A stretch of DNA of 64,000 nt from Neoarius graeffei (GCF_027579695.1 NC_083581.1:60958200-61022199), one strand, 5' to 3'. Shown: positions 44,488 to 56,797, numbered from the stretch's first letter. Made by a program: numbers and translations. Notes: generated by a model not told the origin, from the letters alone.

Positions 44488-44639
44488 TGACCAGGATCTG
44501 ATTGCCACAAATGAACAGAATGTGTATTAGGCTCCTGTATATATTTTGTCTGGATGTGTAGTCTCAGTGTTGTACACATCGTGGCGCAATGGGACAAAAA
44601 AAATGCTGTTTATGTGCAAACGTGTGACTATAGTGTGTC

Positions 44640-44795
44640 TTGAATGGTGAGGAAGTCATGACCTAATGATTAGTGCTACAGTTTTGGGACCAAAAGGTTG
44701 CTGGTTTGATTCCTTGGGCCAAAAGGTTGCTGGTTTGATTCCCTAAACCAGCAGGAATAGCTGAAGTGCCCTTAAGTAAGACACCTACTACTTTA
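44640..44795 (+). mobile_element. Second type of tRNA-derived SINE, head part
   Basis: Has a tRNA-like stretch (CTAATGATTAGTGCTACAG, GGTTTGATTCC) and the downstream CTGAAGTGCCCTTAAGTAAG. A 24-bp block containing CCAAAAGGTTGCTGG is tandemly duplicated at about 44690-44742. The matching tail (TCTGGATAAGAGTGTCTGCT) lies at 46595-46640, on the other side of the LINE, so the LINE may have split this SINE. Confidence 0.6.
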
Positions 44796-45373
44796 TTAAT
44801 TGATAAATTAATTTAAACGCATTACATCAATATAAGTAAAACATATAAATACAAGTAATATAAAACTTATAAAATAAATAAAATTAAAGTTCAAGGCTAT
44901 AAATAATATATTTAAAATTTCCTAAAACCACCTTCCATTTTCAATGAGGTGATCACGTGAAGCGGCCTTAAATTTTGCGTTATCCTCTATATTAACAATA
45001 TCTCCTGGAAGCCTATTCCACTGATTAATCGCCCAAGGAAAGAAACTATTTGCATGCTGATTACAATTTGAATGTGGCCGTAAAAAAGTAATAGTTTCCA
45101 CCCCTTGAAATACGAGGTAGAGGAATAAGATACAAGTCTCTCTCAATATCAATAGTCCGATATACAATCCAATGAAACATAGCCAATCGAGAGAGAACTC
45201 TTCTACATTCAAGGGATGGCCACTCCAATTTGTTGAGCATATCAGTTACTACCCCTGGTTCCCTCGAATAATTATTAAAACACAATCTAGCTGCGGTATG
45301 TTGAATCATATCAAGATGATATATGTCTTTTTGAAGATAGGGATACCAAGTAGAATTTGCATATTCTATCTTG

Positions 45374-45746
45374 GGTGGCACGGTGGTGTAGTGGTTGTCG
45401 CTGTCGCCTCACAGCAAGAAGGTCCGGGTTCGAGCCCCATGGCCGGCGAGGGCCTTTCTGTGAGGAGTTTGCATGTTCTCCCCGTGTCTGCGTGGGTTTC
45501 CTCTGGGTGCTCCGGTTTCCCCCACAGTTCAAAGACATGCAGGTTAGGTTAACTGGTGACTCTAAATTGACCGTAGGTGTGAATGTGAGTGTGAATGGTT
45601 GTGTGTCTATGTGTCAGCCCTGTGATGACCTAGTGACTTGTCCAGGGTGTACCCCACCTTTCGCCCGTAGTCAGCTGGGATAGGCTCCAGCTTGCCTGTG
45701 ACCCTGTAGAACAGGATAAAGCAGCTAGAGATAATGAGATGAGATC
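45374..45746 (+). mobile_element. tRNA-headed SINE, full length
   Basis: Inserted in the LINE between RPK and IEYANS. A short target (ATCTT) is visible on both sides. Confidence 0.9.
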
Positions 45747-45891
45747 TTAGGTCTTATTAAACTACAATGAAGTTTAGATTTACAGGTTACAGAGACATTT
45801 CTAAAATTCCTTCTGATGACACCGAGGGTTTGTTTAGCACTAGATGTAATGTGTGCAACATGCTCTGACCATTTTAGATTTTCAGAAAGTC

Positions 45892-46251
45892 TCATCTCAT
45901 TATCTCTAGCCACTTTATCCTGTTCTACAGGGTCGCAGGCAAGCTGGAGCCTATCCCAGCTGACTACGGGCAAAAGGCGGGGTACACCCTGGACAAGTCG
46001 CCAGGTCATCACAGGGCTGACACATAGACACAGACAACCATTCACACTCACACCTACGGTCAATTTAGAGTCACCAGTTAACCTAACCTGCATGCCTTTG
46101 GACTGTGGGGGAAACCGGAGCACCCGGAGAAAACCCACACGGACAACATGCAAACTCCACACAGAAAGGCCCTCGTCGGCCACGGGGCTCGAACCCGGAC
46201 CTTCTTGCTGTGAGGCGACAGCGCTAATCACTACACCACCGTGCCACCCTT
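45892..46251 (-). mobile_element. tRNA-headed SINE, full length
   Basis: Inserted in the LINE after LGVILSE. TTTCAGAAAGT is found on both sides. Confidence 0.92.
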
Positions 46252-46654
46252 TCAGAAAGTATAACACCTAAATAAGAGTAATGATGAACTCTATCTAAGC
46301 TATGATTATTGAGGACATATATTGTATCTTGAATAGTTTTCTTGGTGGAAAAACAGATAGTATGACATTTGTCAACATTAAATGACATTTGCCAATCTTT
46401 TTCCCACTTGCTTAAAGCATCTAGATCTTTCTGTAGATGCTGGCAATCAGTCAGATTATTTACATATGGTACGATATAAAAAACAGTCATCAGCAAACAA
46501 TCTTATTATTGATGTGATGCACGAAGGCAAGTCATTAATGTAAATCAAGAACAGTAATGGTCCTAAAGCCTAGTCTGTTCTGGGTAGGTTGTATGTCACT
46601 CTGGATAAGAGTGTCTGCTAAATGCCTCTAATGTACTATAATAGAAGATCACAA

Positions 46655-46658
<4 letters not shown>

Positions 46659-46709
<51 letters not shown>
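46659..46709. repeat. (TG)n microsatellite
   Basis: About 25 units. Confidence 0.95.
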
Positions 46710-46710
<1 letters not shown>

Positions 46711-46734
46711 TTAAATAATCAGGATAAAGTCTGA

Positions 46735-46985
46735 TCATTGCCTTATTTCTGTATTGCACTACATTTACCTTTATTTTGTACTATACTGGGTGTGGGGTTT
46801 TTTTGCTTTTATTTTGCACTATATTGCCTTTACTTTGTATTTTTTCTTCCGCCTATTTATTTATTTATTTATTTATTTGTAATTGGCATTCATGGTGGAC
46901 AGCAAACTAAGAATTTCATTGTGCAAGAGGACATGTCCTTACTGTGCATATGACAATAAACACTTTGAACTTTGAACTTGAACTA
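46735..46985 (+). mobile_element. L2-like LINE 3' tail
   Basis: Ends AAGAATTTCATTGTGCAAGA, GGACATGTCC, GACAATAAACACTTTGAAC and a short TTGAACT repeat, as typical for L2-type fish LINEs. (TTTA)n lies at 46855-46877. Confidence 0.65.
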
Positions 46986-47557
46986 AAGGGATTTATTTCT
47001 GTAAAAATGTTGTTGTTTTTTATGTGGAACAGATGATAAACTGGGTCTTTATCCCATACTAGAATATGAAATATCCTGATATGGGTGTAATCTACTGTAA
47101 TTATTATCATAATACAAAATAAATTTGCTTCATCACTGTTTGTTAGTTTCTTTACAGTCTCTTATCTGAATCGAGACTTTCAGTGTCACCTTTAACATGA
47201 CTCCACTTGCTTTACATTGTGATCTAAATTTGTAACTGTGAATACTGAACCATACTGTAGTCATCCATCCAGATGCCACAGGATAATCTCCTACCAGAGG
47301 CCACAGTTATCCCACCGACCCTCAATACAAACAGACATCATGTGTGCATCGTCATAATATGATCAATCTTACAACTACAACAATTACTGCTCTTAGAGAG
47401 AATTTTCAGCCGTAAACTCAGCAAGTGGAGATCTACAGCTTACTGACCGGTCATGTGCCACCACATAATCCACAGTGTCGCTTCCGAGGCATAGCGAGCC
47501 ATCTGTTCAGGTCACAGTATTACAGATCTCCACATCTGGACAGAAGAAGGGAGCAGT

Positions 47558-47606
<49 letters not shown>

Positions 47607-47827
47607 TAATCATACGTTTCCAAGGTTTTAATCATACATGTGAACAGACAGGAAAGATCCTTTTCTAAAGGGTTTCCTGACGATTATTTGTATGATAAAG
47701 GCTTCTACGGTAGCTTTCCAAATGGCTCTTACTGAGACTGTTCCTGAAAGAAAAATCCTCTATTGTATGATTCCACATGAAAAGAAAATCCTTTCTCTCA
47801 TTATGTTCTGGGGGCATTTTGCTGGTA
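46986..47827. other. No recognised feature apart from (CT)n at 47562-47602
   Basis: AT-rich unique-looking sequence. The (CT)n run is about 20 units. No gene seen. Confidence 0.4.
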
Positions 47828-48078
47828 CACTCTCAGAAAATAAAGTGCATTATTGTACCTTGAAGGGTACAATGGCTTATCACTGGGGCAGTACCCTCTA
47901 AGGTACTTATTTGTACCATTTATATACTGATTGGGAACATATATGTACCTTTTTGGCCCTAAAAAGGTACACATAGTTACCTTGAGGTCCAATAATGAGC
48001 CCTAGGGGTACGTTAGTGTAGATTTTACCTTGAAGGACAGAAATGGACTCCTACTGTACCCCTATTTCTGACAGTGTA
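47828..48078. mobile_element. 251-bp mariner-type MITE
   Basis: Ends CACTCTCAGAAA and TTTCTGACAGTG with TA on both sides (47826-47827, 48079-48080). Interior GGTAC-rich inverted pieces (GTACCTTGAAGGGTAC, AAAAAGGTAC). Confidence 0.85.
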
Positions 48079-48080
48079 TG

Positions 48081-48780
48081 GTGTAGGTCCACTTAGGGGG
48101 AAACATCCCTGCAAATCAATGCAAAGTTATTATAATGAAACATTCCTATCCTGATGGAAGTGGTCTCTTCCGGGATGACACTGCCCCTGCCGTCTACAGG
48201 AACATGATATAAATTGTTTGGTGTGACATGTTAGTATTGGCCACCACCATAATCAAAACACAAACCCAGGGACTATCTTTTGGCCAGAACAGTGTTTATC
48301 ACTCCAGTATGGTTTTAGGGACTTGCGGAATCTGTGCCAAGGCACGCTTAAGCAGTTCTGCTGGCTTGTGGTGGCCCAACACCTTACTAAGACACTTTAG
48401 GTGGGTTTGTCCTTTAATTTGCTCCCCGAGGGACAACGTGTGGAACCCTTTAGGATGCCAGATAGAACCATTTTTCTAAGAATCAGTGATAAAGCTAATT
48501 ATTTTATTTAAGATTTGGGTACACAAAAAAGCATTAAAATGATGCACAGTATTCAAAACTCATGCATTCACCAGACAGTTTAATAGGAATACCTGTATCC
48601 CTGGCCATTCATATAGCTATCTAATCAATACATCAAATGGCAGCGGCGCAATGAAGATTGGATTAGTAAAACATTGCCTAGTCTTTTTCCAATCTTCAGC
48701 AGCCCAGTTGGAGTGAGCCTTGAGGTTTGATGCATTGGGCATCCTGACATGATTTTCTGCTCATCAAATTTGTAAAGAGT
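48081..48780. other. No recognised feature
   Basis: Unique-looking intergenic sequence without coding potential or terminal repeats. Confidence 0.4.
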
Positions 48781-48926
48781 GGTTTCTCTGGCTAGAGTGG
48801 TGGTTAGCACTATCATCTCACAGCAAGAAGGTTCTGGATTCGAACATCACAGCCACCTGGGGCCTTTCGGTGTGGAGTTTGCATGTTCTCCCCATGCCCA
48901 AGTAGGTTTCCTCCCACAGTCCAAAG

Positions 48927-50217
48927 CAGTGTTGTAGTCGAGTCACTAAACCTCAAGTCTGAGTCCAGTCTCGAGTCCCCAGTGTTCAAGTCCAAGTCAT
49001 TAAAAAAAATTTCGAGTTGAATCCACTATTGATCCGAGACGAAAATGAGACTCTAACTGCACCGTTTGACGGTGGTTATTTTAGCACCATTAACATTAGT
49101 TTGTTCCTGAACATGATGTATGAACAGGTGAATGTGCATTCTCTTTGTCAGGGAGTGCAGAGTATTCTGTCAGAGATGGTTGGGAGACGGCTGTAAGCGC
49201 AGAAGGTGTATTTATTAATACAAGTGAAGACAGGTAAACAATCCAGAACGACAGGCAAAATCGTAAAATGGTGAAACAAGCAATAGTTCAAGCGAGGCAC
49301 AAACAGGCTATCGTAGATTCAGCAGAATCAAAGACAAGAAACAGGAAATCAGGAATCAGGAAACAAAACAAGGACATAAGGCTCAGTAACATGTTAGCAA
49401 CGCAACTCAATACTTTGCAAAGTAAGTGCGTTTTCACAGTTTTTATATAGGCATGCTGATTGTGCCTTAATCCTGTGCAGGTGCGAGTCATTTATGCGTG
49501 CATGAGAGTCTGCTTGGTGCGTGCGCTGTCCAGAGCGTGCCTGAAGGTCTAGCTGATGCATGGGCCAAGGCACGCAGGTGTGACACTCTTGCACAAAATT
49601 AGTACAAAAATTAACCTCATCTCATTATCTCTAGCCGCTTTATCCTGTTCTACAGGGTCGCAGGCAAGCTGGAGCCTATCCCAGCTGACTATGGGCGAAA
49701 GGCGGGGTACACCCTGGACAAGTCGCCAGGTCATCACAGGGCTGACACATAGACACAGACAACCATTCACACTCACATTCTCACCTACGGTCAATTTAGA
49801 GTCACCAGTTAGCCTAACTTGCATGTCTTTGGACTGTGGGGGAAACCGGAGCACCCGGAGGAAACCCGGGCGGACAACATGCAAACTCCACACAGAAAGG
49901 CCCTCGCTGGCCACGGGGCTCGAACCCGGACCTTCTTGCTGTGAGGTAACAGCGCTAACCACTGCACCACCATGCCGCCCACAAAAATTAATGTAGATAT
50001 AAATATCTTATGCCAAATTATTATGGCATGTTACAAAAAATAAAGAAAAAAATCAAAGTCCTGGTCTCCAGTTTACAAGTCCGAATGCAGTTAATGCACT
50101 AGTCTGAGTCCAAGTCCAAGTCATCGGTGCTCAAGTCCAAGTCAAGTCACGAGTCCTTAAAATTAGGGCACGAGTCGGACTCGAGTCCAAGTCCTGGACT
50201 CAAGTACTACAGGCCTG
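48927..50217. mobile_element. hAT-type element family C, copy 1, 8-bp target, contains a SINE
   Basis: Starts CAGTGTTGTAGTCGAGTC and ends GACTCAAGTACTACAGGCCTG. Sub-terminal arrays of GAGTCC/CAAGTC repeats on both sides. Target GTCCAAAG. Without the SINE it is about 0.9 kb. No transposase. Confidence 0.9.
49615..49980 (-). mobile_element. tRNA-headed SINE, full length
   Basis: Flanked by ACAAAAATTAA at 49604-49614 and 49981-49991, inside hAT family C copy 1. Confidence 0.93.
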
Positions 50218-50410
50218 GTCCAAAGACATGCAGATTAGGTAAACTGTCTGCTGTAAATTGTCCATAGGTGTGAATGTGAGTGTGAATGGTTGTTCATCTC
50301 TGTGTTAGCCCTGCAATAGATTGGCAACCTGCCCACGGTCTGCCTCTCACCTAAAGTCAGCTGAGATTGGCTCCAGCTTTTCCCGTGACCCTGACGGATA
50401 AGTGGGATGG

Positions 50411-52560
50411 ACGGAGGATGGTTGTCATAGTTACCAAGGTTATGGTTATCATAACCGTCCTGCCAGCATGAACCTGTCTGACTTCTCTCATCAACAAGCC
50501 ATTTCCACCCAAACAACTGGTGCTCATTAAACATTTTTTTGTTTTTCACACCATTTTGTATAAACTCTAAAGACCATTGTGCATAAAAAAATCCTCTAAT
50601 ACTCAAACCTGTCTGGCATCAACAACCACAAAGTCACTGAGATCACATTTTCCCCATTCTTATATTTGATGCGAACCTTAACTGAAACTCTTGATCTGTA
50701 TGAGTTTGCAGTGCATTGCTGCCATATTATTAATTGGTTGCATGAATGAGCAAGTATTCTTATTACTCCTATTATAAAGGCTGAATAGTGTATTTTCTGA
50801 ATTTTTATGCTGTAAACATGTTCGTCATTCCATTGTCAAGGGTTGAAATGATATATTTTGTACCATGCTGTTAATTCCAGCATGAATCTATCCGTTTTCC
50901 AATTTGAGCATAAAGTATTTGACTCTCAGTTTGTTCAAGCAGCATCTTTCATAGGGATGTCCTTTCACAACCTGTGTAAGTCAGCAGCGTCTGTGTCAGT
51001 AACAAGAGATGAACAAAGGAAGCAAGGTCAAATTGCTGTTATTCAAAGGGATCTGGGTTTCCTTCTCAGGGTGTCCATAATGAGTCAGATGCTTGCGGAT
51101 CAGTGATCTAATCCCCATGTTCACGGTAATTCTTGCTGGTATCCATTTACACTGGTATCGTTGGTCAGTCTGGTTTGTGACCATGTTGGTGAATTTAAAA
51201 GTCTTTGATTACTGAAAAATGAAATGGTATTAGATTTTCAGCTCTGGTATTTTTATAATAAAAATACAAATGTACAATTTGGCTGAGTAGACGTACCCGT
51301 AATAAAGCCAGACAACAGAGTTGTTTCTATGCTTTAACTAAGTGGAAGCTCATAGCTCTGAAAGGGGTATACAGTTATATAGTACAATGTGTCAAAGATA
51401 TAGTAGGTAGTCTATAACAATGAAAAAATCTCATTCAAATCTTCATCTCTATACTTGTCTTTTAAATGGATGTTGAAATACAATCATGCATTGAACGTTT
51501 TTTTTTTTTCTTTCGAAAATGCATACATCTCCTTTCAGTCTGGCATGGTGTGAAGGCAAAGTGAGACACATGACGCTGCAAATCTACAAACCTCGTGCCT
51601 CGGTGACTGCATCTTTCCTCAACACATTTGGCCCACAACCATGTAACCATGGCGACAGCAAGAATTCAACCAATAAGGATCCTTGTATCTGTATATACTT
51701 TCCTGACTCATCCCACTACCTGCCTCTGGACGTGAAGGCAGAAATAAATTGTTAATAATAAATGGCACTGCTTTTATCTCACATCAGTATGGCATTTGTC
51801 GAGAAGCTCCATCCACACTTGGCTTTGTCTGAAGCTTTGTCTGTAGCTTGTTTGCTTCATTATGCCCCGAAGCTGCAAGTGTGCTCTGTCAGATTGCTTA
51901 GAAGCACACAAATCACCTCTGTGCAGTCTGGGTCACCCTTTATCCACATGTTCGCTCTATACACATGTGCCTAATCTCATCGCCTGTAATTATTACTCCT
52001 ATTATTTAGATTAATGTACCCTGCCATGCACCATGTGTTTATATATGGAATTGTGCTAACATTTGTAATGATGGTCCCATTTAAATGCATAACATAATGT
52101 AGTTTATATAACTGAATGAAATGTAAAATGTAAGAATGAAAAAAAACCAGGCAAGTGAATGTCAATGGAAGTCCTAATGCTGTGATTATGAGTAATATGT
52201 GGAATCAAATGGGATAAAACATCAAATGTGGAAATAATGCTATAAATCAAGCTATTTTCTATCTCACATTACTTTTTTTTGATCAGAGACGCGCAACCAG
52301 ATTGTTGTTGCTACAGTACATGTGCTGTAAGAGTATTCCTCCCACACACTGCAGATGTACACCTCTCATTTTGTTGGTCTTCTCTCAGAAAATGTGTCTT
52401 CTTTTACACTAATTGGCCTATTTATATTTATACATAGTAACATAACTACATTGATATTGTGTTTCTTTTTTTGCATAATCACAGATAATCATTTATTGAC
52501 AAACTGAGCATCAGGCTATTTGGGTTTTTTGGGGTGACGCAATGAATAGTTTTAATTCTC
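50411..52560. other. Intergenic sequence, nothing identifiable
   Basis: Largest stretch of the window without a recognised repeat. I find no splice-bounded exon with family similarity. It is the most likely place in the window for lineage-specific non-coding elements. Confidence 0.4.
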
Positions 52561-52564
52561 AGAA

Positions 52565-52905
52565 AAGAAGAAGAAGTCTTTATTTGTCACATGCACAGTG
52601 AAATTCATCCTCTGCATGTAACCCATCTGAAGCAGTGAACACACACACACACACGCACACACACACACCCAAAGCAGTTGGGGGTTAGGTACTTCAGCCC
52701 AACCTCAGGCCATGGATGCCCCCTGTTGACCTAACCACATGTCTTTGGACTGTGGGAGAAACCAGAGCACCTGGAGGAAACCCACACAGACACAGGGAGA
52801 ACATGCAATCTCCACACAGAAAGGCCCCCATCGGCCGCTGGACTCAAACCCAGAACCTTTTTGCTGTGAGGTGACAGTGCTAACCCCTACACCACCGTGC
52901 CGCCC
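52565..52905 (-). mobile_element. Composite SINE: common head with a different tail
   Basis: The head (52733-52905) matches the common SINE, but the tail reads CTTTATTTGTCACATGCACA, GTGAAATTCATCCTCTGCAT and an (AC)n run. Copies of this type are also at 58264-58628 and 61575-61866. The poly-GAA end at 52565 marks the 3' end. Confidence 0.8.
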
Positions 52906-53006
52906 AACATTTGAGGAATTTGCAAAGGTCAGCACAGCCTAAGTGCAGTGGCTGGGCCTCACTTTGGGCAAACCACCTTCTTGATCATGGTATTGTCCCT
53001 GCCAAG

Positions 53007-53803
53007 CAGTGTTGTAGTTGAGTCACTAAACCTTGAGTCTGAGACCAGTCTCAAGTCCCCAGTGTTCAAATCCAAGTCATTAATCCTGTGCAGGTGCAAG
53101 TAGTTTACCGCGTGAGAGTCCGCTTGGCAGGCGGCACGGTGGTGTAGTGGTTAGCGCTGTCGCCTCACAGCAAGAAGGTCTGGGTTCGAGCCCCGTGGCC
53201 AACGAGGGCCTTTCTGTGCGGAGTTTGCATGTTCTCCCCGTGTCCGTGTGGGTTTCCTCCGGGTGCTCCGGTTTCCCCCACAGTCCAAAGACATGTAGGT
53301 TAACTGGTGACTCTAAATTGACCGTAGGTGTGAACGTGAGTGTGAATGGTTGTCTGTGTCTATGTGTCAGCCCTGTGATGACCTGGCGACTTGTCCAGGG
53401 TGTACCCCGCCTTTCGCCCGTAGTCAGCTGGGATAGGCTCCAGCTTGCCTGCGACCCTGTAGAACAGGATAAAGCGGCTAGAGATAATGAGATGAGATAA
53501 GTCCGCTTGGTGTGTGCATTGTCCAGAGTGTGCCCGAAAGTCTATCTGTGTGACACTCTTACATGAAATTAGTACAAAATTAATGTAGATATAAATATCT
53601 TATACCAAATTATTATGGCATGTTATCAAAAAATAAAGAAAAAATCTGAGTCCTCGTCTCCATTTTCCGAGTCCTAATGCAGTTATTGTATGAGTCCGAG
53701 TCCGAGTCATCAGTGCTCAAGTCCGAGTCGAGTCACGAGTCCTTAAAATTAGGGCACGAGTCGGATTCGAGTCCGAGTCCTGGACTCGAGTACTACAAGC
53801 CTG
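53007..53803. mobile_element. hAT-type element family C, copy 2, contains a SINE
   Basis: Same ends as copy 1 (CAGTGTTGTAGTTGAGTC, GACTCGAGTACTACAAGCCTG). Flanks CTGCCAAG and CTGCTAGG are a diverged 8-bp target. Confidence 0.85.
53128..53499 (+). mobile_element. tRNA-headed SINE, full length, best-preserved copy
   Basis: Flanked by AGTCCGCTTGG at 53117-53127 and 53500-53510. Box-A-like TAGTGGTTAGCG and box-B-like GGTTCGAGCCCC (53183-53194) can act as an internal Pol III promoter. The tail (ATAATGAGATGAG) lacks poly-A. Confidence 0.95.
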
Positions 53804-54589
53804 CTGCTAGGTAAGTATTCATGCACAATACAACATGTAGCAGCATTCTTCACAGAGCAGAAAACAACGTCTTCTTCTGTTCTTTATTTTGCATTGATGC
53901 TGAGCTTCTTTGAGGAGGGAAAACATATATTAAGACAATATTTCTATTGGCCAGATATGAGATCCCTGTTTTATAATGTCTTATTGAGTTGTTTTACTCA
54001 CACGGTACTGAAAGAATACTGTTAATTGTTTATAAGTTTGCTGAACAGTACAGCACCTGAACAGTTCTGATGTAAAGAAAAAAGTGTCCACAGTAGATGT
54101 GAAGATGAGACTGATTTTAAATCTCACTTCTGTCTGATATGAAAGGGATTCTGGCCAATTCCATCCACTCATATAGACAAACACACACTGCCCACTCCTG
54201 CAGTGAATATGTAGGCGTCTGAGCACCAGCGTACTGGAACACTATTCTTTTTCCTTGAGTTTTATTCTTATTTTGTGTATATGTGTGTATTTTGTGCGTA
54301 TGTTGCCCTGTGAGAGACCAATGTCCGATGCAGGGTGTATTCTCATCTCACACACAGTATTCCCAGGACAGGCTTTGGATTCATTATGACGCTCCATCCA
54401 CTTAGAATTTGACCTCATGTACATAATAAACTACTCAACAAACTCCTCAACAGAGTTTGGCCTTTTTTTGGTGGTGGTGGTGGTGGGGGGATTCCAGTTC
54501 CTATGTCCAGCTCTAGTCCACAAAAAAATTGATTATGGCTTTATAAATAACTTGGAATAATTGAATTGTTTAACAGTTTGGCGTCACCA

Positions 54590-54595
54590 TTTATT
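54590..54595 (-). terminator. lrrc38: Candidate lrrc38 polyadenylation signal (AATAAA)
   Basis: TTTATT on the plus strand. It is about 0.8 kb after the stop codon, and the sequence between is free of recognised repeats. Confidence 0.4.
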
Positions 54596-55411
54596 TCATT
54601 GTACACAAAGTAAAAAAAAAAAGAAAAGAGAAATGAAAGTGTTGCAATACATTTGATTTCATAATTTCATTCTCAACATTTTGCCTAAATCGCTGGTTGT
54701 CCTCTGGTTACACTTGAAATATAAGTACATCATCTTGTAAATGGGAAGCATGATATCCAAGTAGCTGTGAGCAGTTTGTACATTTCTATCGACATCAGTG
54801 ATTAGAGCTTTAGTATGCATATCTCGATCCCTCACCCACCCGTTCCAGTCTCAGTAATAAAATACTAATTTCTAGGAAATTCTTTGGTGACCTGAGTCAA
54901 TATGAAAGCCTACTTTATGGCTTACTGGGATTATGTGCAATATATCATCTATCATAAAGTGCAAGTTTACAAACCTTACAAGATTTCAGGGAGATTGAAT
55001 TCCACATTAGCAAAAAATAACAGAAACCATTAGCTCCCTTGCTGATTTACATAAAAATAGCAAGTTCGTGACAATATGCTATGAATGATTTTGCTCAGTA
55101 CCTCAGTAATTAACAGCTGGAATACAGAAACCTGGAACACATTTATGTGGTGTTGTTACTAGAACAGTTTACACTTTAAGGCTTGGTTGAGTAATTTGTA
55201 TTCAAGTATAAAAGTGCTCCGACATTTTGCATCATTCAAAAAGGTTGTGAGTCACTGGGCATATGGTGGCTTATTCAGCCCCACCTTACTCACTCCAATA
55301 TATTAATCTGGGGACTTTTTATATGGACACATGACACTCCATCCGTCATCCAAACTGAGGTGCAATAATAGTAAATCTGTCCAGGGCAAGGCTCTGAAGC
55401 ATAGCTGAAAC
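54596..55411 (-). other. lrrc38: lrrc38 3' UTR (probable)
   Basis: Repeat-free AT-rich sequence between the stop codon and the AATAAA signal. Its end is inferred only from the signal. Confidence 0.45.
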
Positions 55412-55656
55412 TCACTCATCCCCCTCCTCCTCATCTGTCCTCTTGGCTTTAAGTCGCTGGAAGCAGTGGATGATGGAGGCCAAGAAGAAGCTGGCAATAA
55501 TAGCAGCTACTGATATACAGATCCCAGAGAAAATAACTATGAGATAGTCTTTAAGTGACAATACTCCCTGACATTCCCGGAAGCTCTCCTCAGAAAGCAT
55601 GTTGAGAGAGATCTGCCGTCCGTCCATTGGGAGTGAGCAGTCCATTCCCTCCAGTC
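55412..55656 (-). CDS. lrrc38: lrrc38 terminal coding exon (BK-channel gamma subunit family)
   Basis: The minus-strand acceptor TCTCTCTGTCCCCCTGCAG at 55657 opens an exon of 81 codons: LEGMDCSLPMDGRQISLNML, then SEESFRECQGVLSLKDYLIV, a single membrane helix (IFSGICISVAAIIASFFLAS) and an acidic cytosolic tail ending TDEEEGDE, with TGA at 55412-55414. This matches the C-terminal exon of LRRC38: CSLPM, SLSLTD-like and IFSG.SI.AAII.SFFLA are shared. LRRC38 is a type I leucine-rich-repeat membrane protein that shifts BK (KCa1.1) channel gating. The LRR exon lies right of the window. A basic RLKAKR patch follows the helix. No defects seen. Confidence 0.87.
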
Positions 55657-55805
55657 CTGCAGGGGGACAGAGAGACATCAGACAGTGAGAGACGAGGCCA
55701 GGACTCCAAATATTGTGAATGATATTAAAAAGGCCTGAACATTAATCTGAAACCAATTAATTAATCAATAAAATCTGAAAAAAATATAAATACATAGTTA
55801 TTTCA

Positions 55806-56047
55806 TTTCATCTCATTATCTCTAGCCGCTTTATCCTGTTCTACAGGGTCGCAGGCAAGCTGGAGCCTATCCCAGCTGACTACGGGCGAAAGGCGGGGTT
55901 CACCCTGGACAAGATAGTTATAATTCTCATCTCATCTCATTATCTTTAGCCGCTTTATCCTGTTCTACAGGGTCGCAGGCAAGCTGGAGCCTATCCCAGC
56001 TGACTACGGGCGAAAGGCGGGGTTCACCCTGGACAAGATAGTTATAA
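55806..56047 (-). repeat. Tandem duplication of a SINE tail plus flank
   Basis: Two copies of about 120 bp, each a SINE tail fragment (TCATCTCATTATC to ACCCTGGACAAG) followed by ATAGTTATAATT. Both break at the same SINE position and share the same flank, so one arose by local duplication. Confidence 0.85.
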
Positions 56048-56455
56048 TTAAACATTTTAAAAGCAGAGTTTGTAAAAGGTGTTTGACAATGACCGTTTCC
56101 AGAATTGATCATGGACAATTAATCACTGACATGCAGTGATACTGTTCATTTTAGTGTGCAGTAGATTGTAAAGGTTGGTATATATTTAGGGCAAAATGAA
56201 GACAACAAAATACATTTTATACCAAGAAAAACATTTATAGTTAGATTTCACTGAGATTCCTTTCTTATACATAATAAAAAGTCATCAGATAGTATGTTAA
56301 GATATGAGTGGACAAACAAACAAATAAACAAACAAACAAATAAGTTCAAACTGCCTCTTTTTAATATGCTATGAATATTCTCAAACAACTTGTATGCCCA
56401 TTCTTTGCCTTATAATATACTACAACAACAACAACAACAATAATAATAATAATAG

Positions 56456-56797
56456 GCGGCACGGTGGTGTAGCGGTTAGCACTGACACCTCACAGCAGGA
56501 AGGTCCTGGGTTCAAGCCCAGCGGCTGGCGAGGGTCCTTCTGTGTGGAGTTTGCATGTTCTCCCTGTGTCTGCGTGGGTTTCCCCCAAAGACATACAGGT
56601 TAGGCTAACTGGTGGCTTTAAATTGACCATGAGTGTGAATGGTTGTTTGTCTCTGTGTCAGCCCTGTGATGACCTGGTGACTTGTCCAGGGTGTACCCTG
56701 CCTTTTGCCTGTAGTCAGCTGGGATAGGCTCCAGCTTGCCTGCGACCCTGTAGAACAGGATAAAGCAGCTAGAGATAATTAGATGAGATGAGAAGAC
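56456..56797 (+). mobile_element. tRNA-headed SINE at a (CAA)n(TAA)n tract
   Basis: Preceded by (CAA)n and (TAA)n (56413-56454). Its 3' flank AGAAGACTTCGACATTAGT is identical to that of the SINE at 59989. Confidence 0.9.

Larger units (their letters stand above)
44924..46577 (-). mobile_element. 5'-truncated jockey/CR1-like LINE with two nested SINEs
   Basis: On the minus strand from 46577: ALGPLLFLIYINDLPSCITS, RLFADDCFLYR (catalytic Asp pair) and SKWEKDWQMSFNVDKCHTIC; then beyond a SINE, LKWSEHVAHITSSAKQTLGV; beyond a second SINE, IEYANSTWYPYLQKDI and RLCFNNYSREPGVVTDML, with the C-terminal FFPWAINQWNRLPGDIVNIE, ending at 44922-44924. The frames rejoin across the SINEs. This is the palm and thumb part of a non-LTR reverse transcriptase. 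The 5' side is missing, as is usual for LINE copies. Confidence 0.8.
48789..50410 (+). mobile_element. tRNA-headed SINE (old) split by a hAT element
   Basis: Head 48789-48926 and tail 50226-50410 are two halves of one SINE, joined through the duplicated GTCCAAAG (48919-48926, 50218-50225). Diverged compared with other copies. Confidence 0.88.

Noticed and set aside
45725-49996. Many 60-180 codon frames containing CSTGSQASWSLSQLT or VSWDRLQLACDPVEQD
   Set aside because: These are translations of the tRNA-headed SINE in various frames, not genes.
50411-52560. A hidden host exon between hAT family C copies
   Set aside because: Short frames were inspected on both strands; none has splice sites together with similarity to a family I know.
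53128-53210. A tRNA gene
   Set aside because: Only box A and box B resemblance remains; no cloverleaf or anticodon arm can be drawn, and the unit repeats many times as a SINE.
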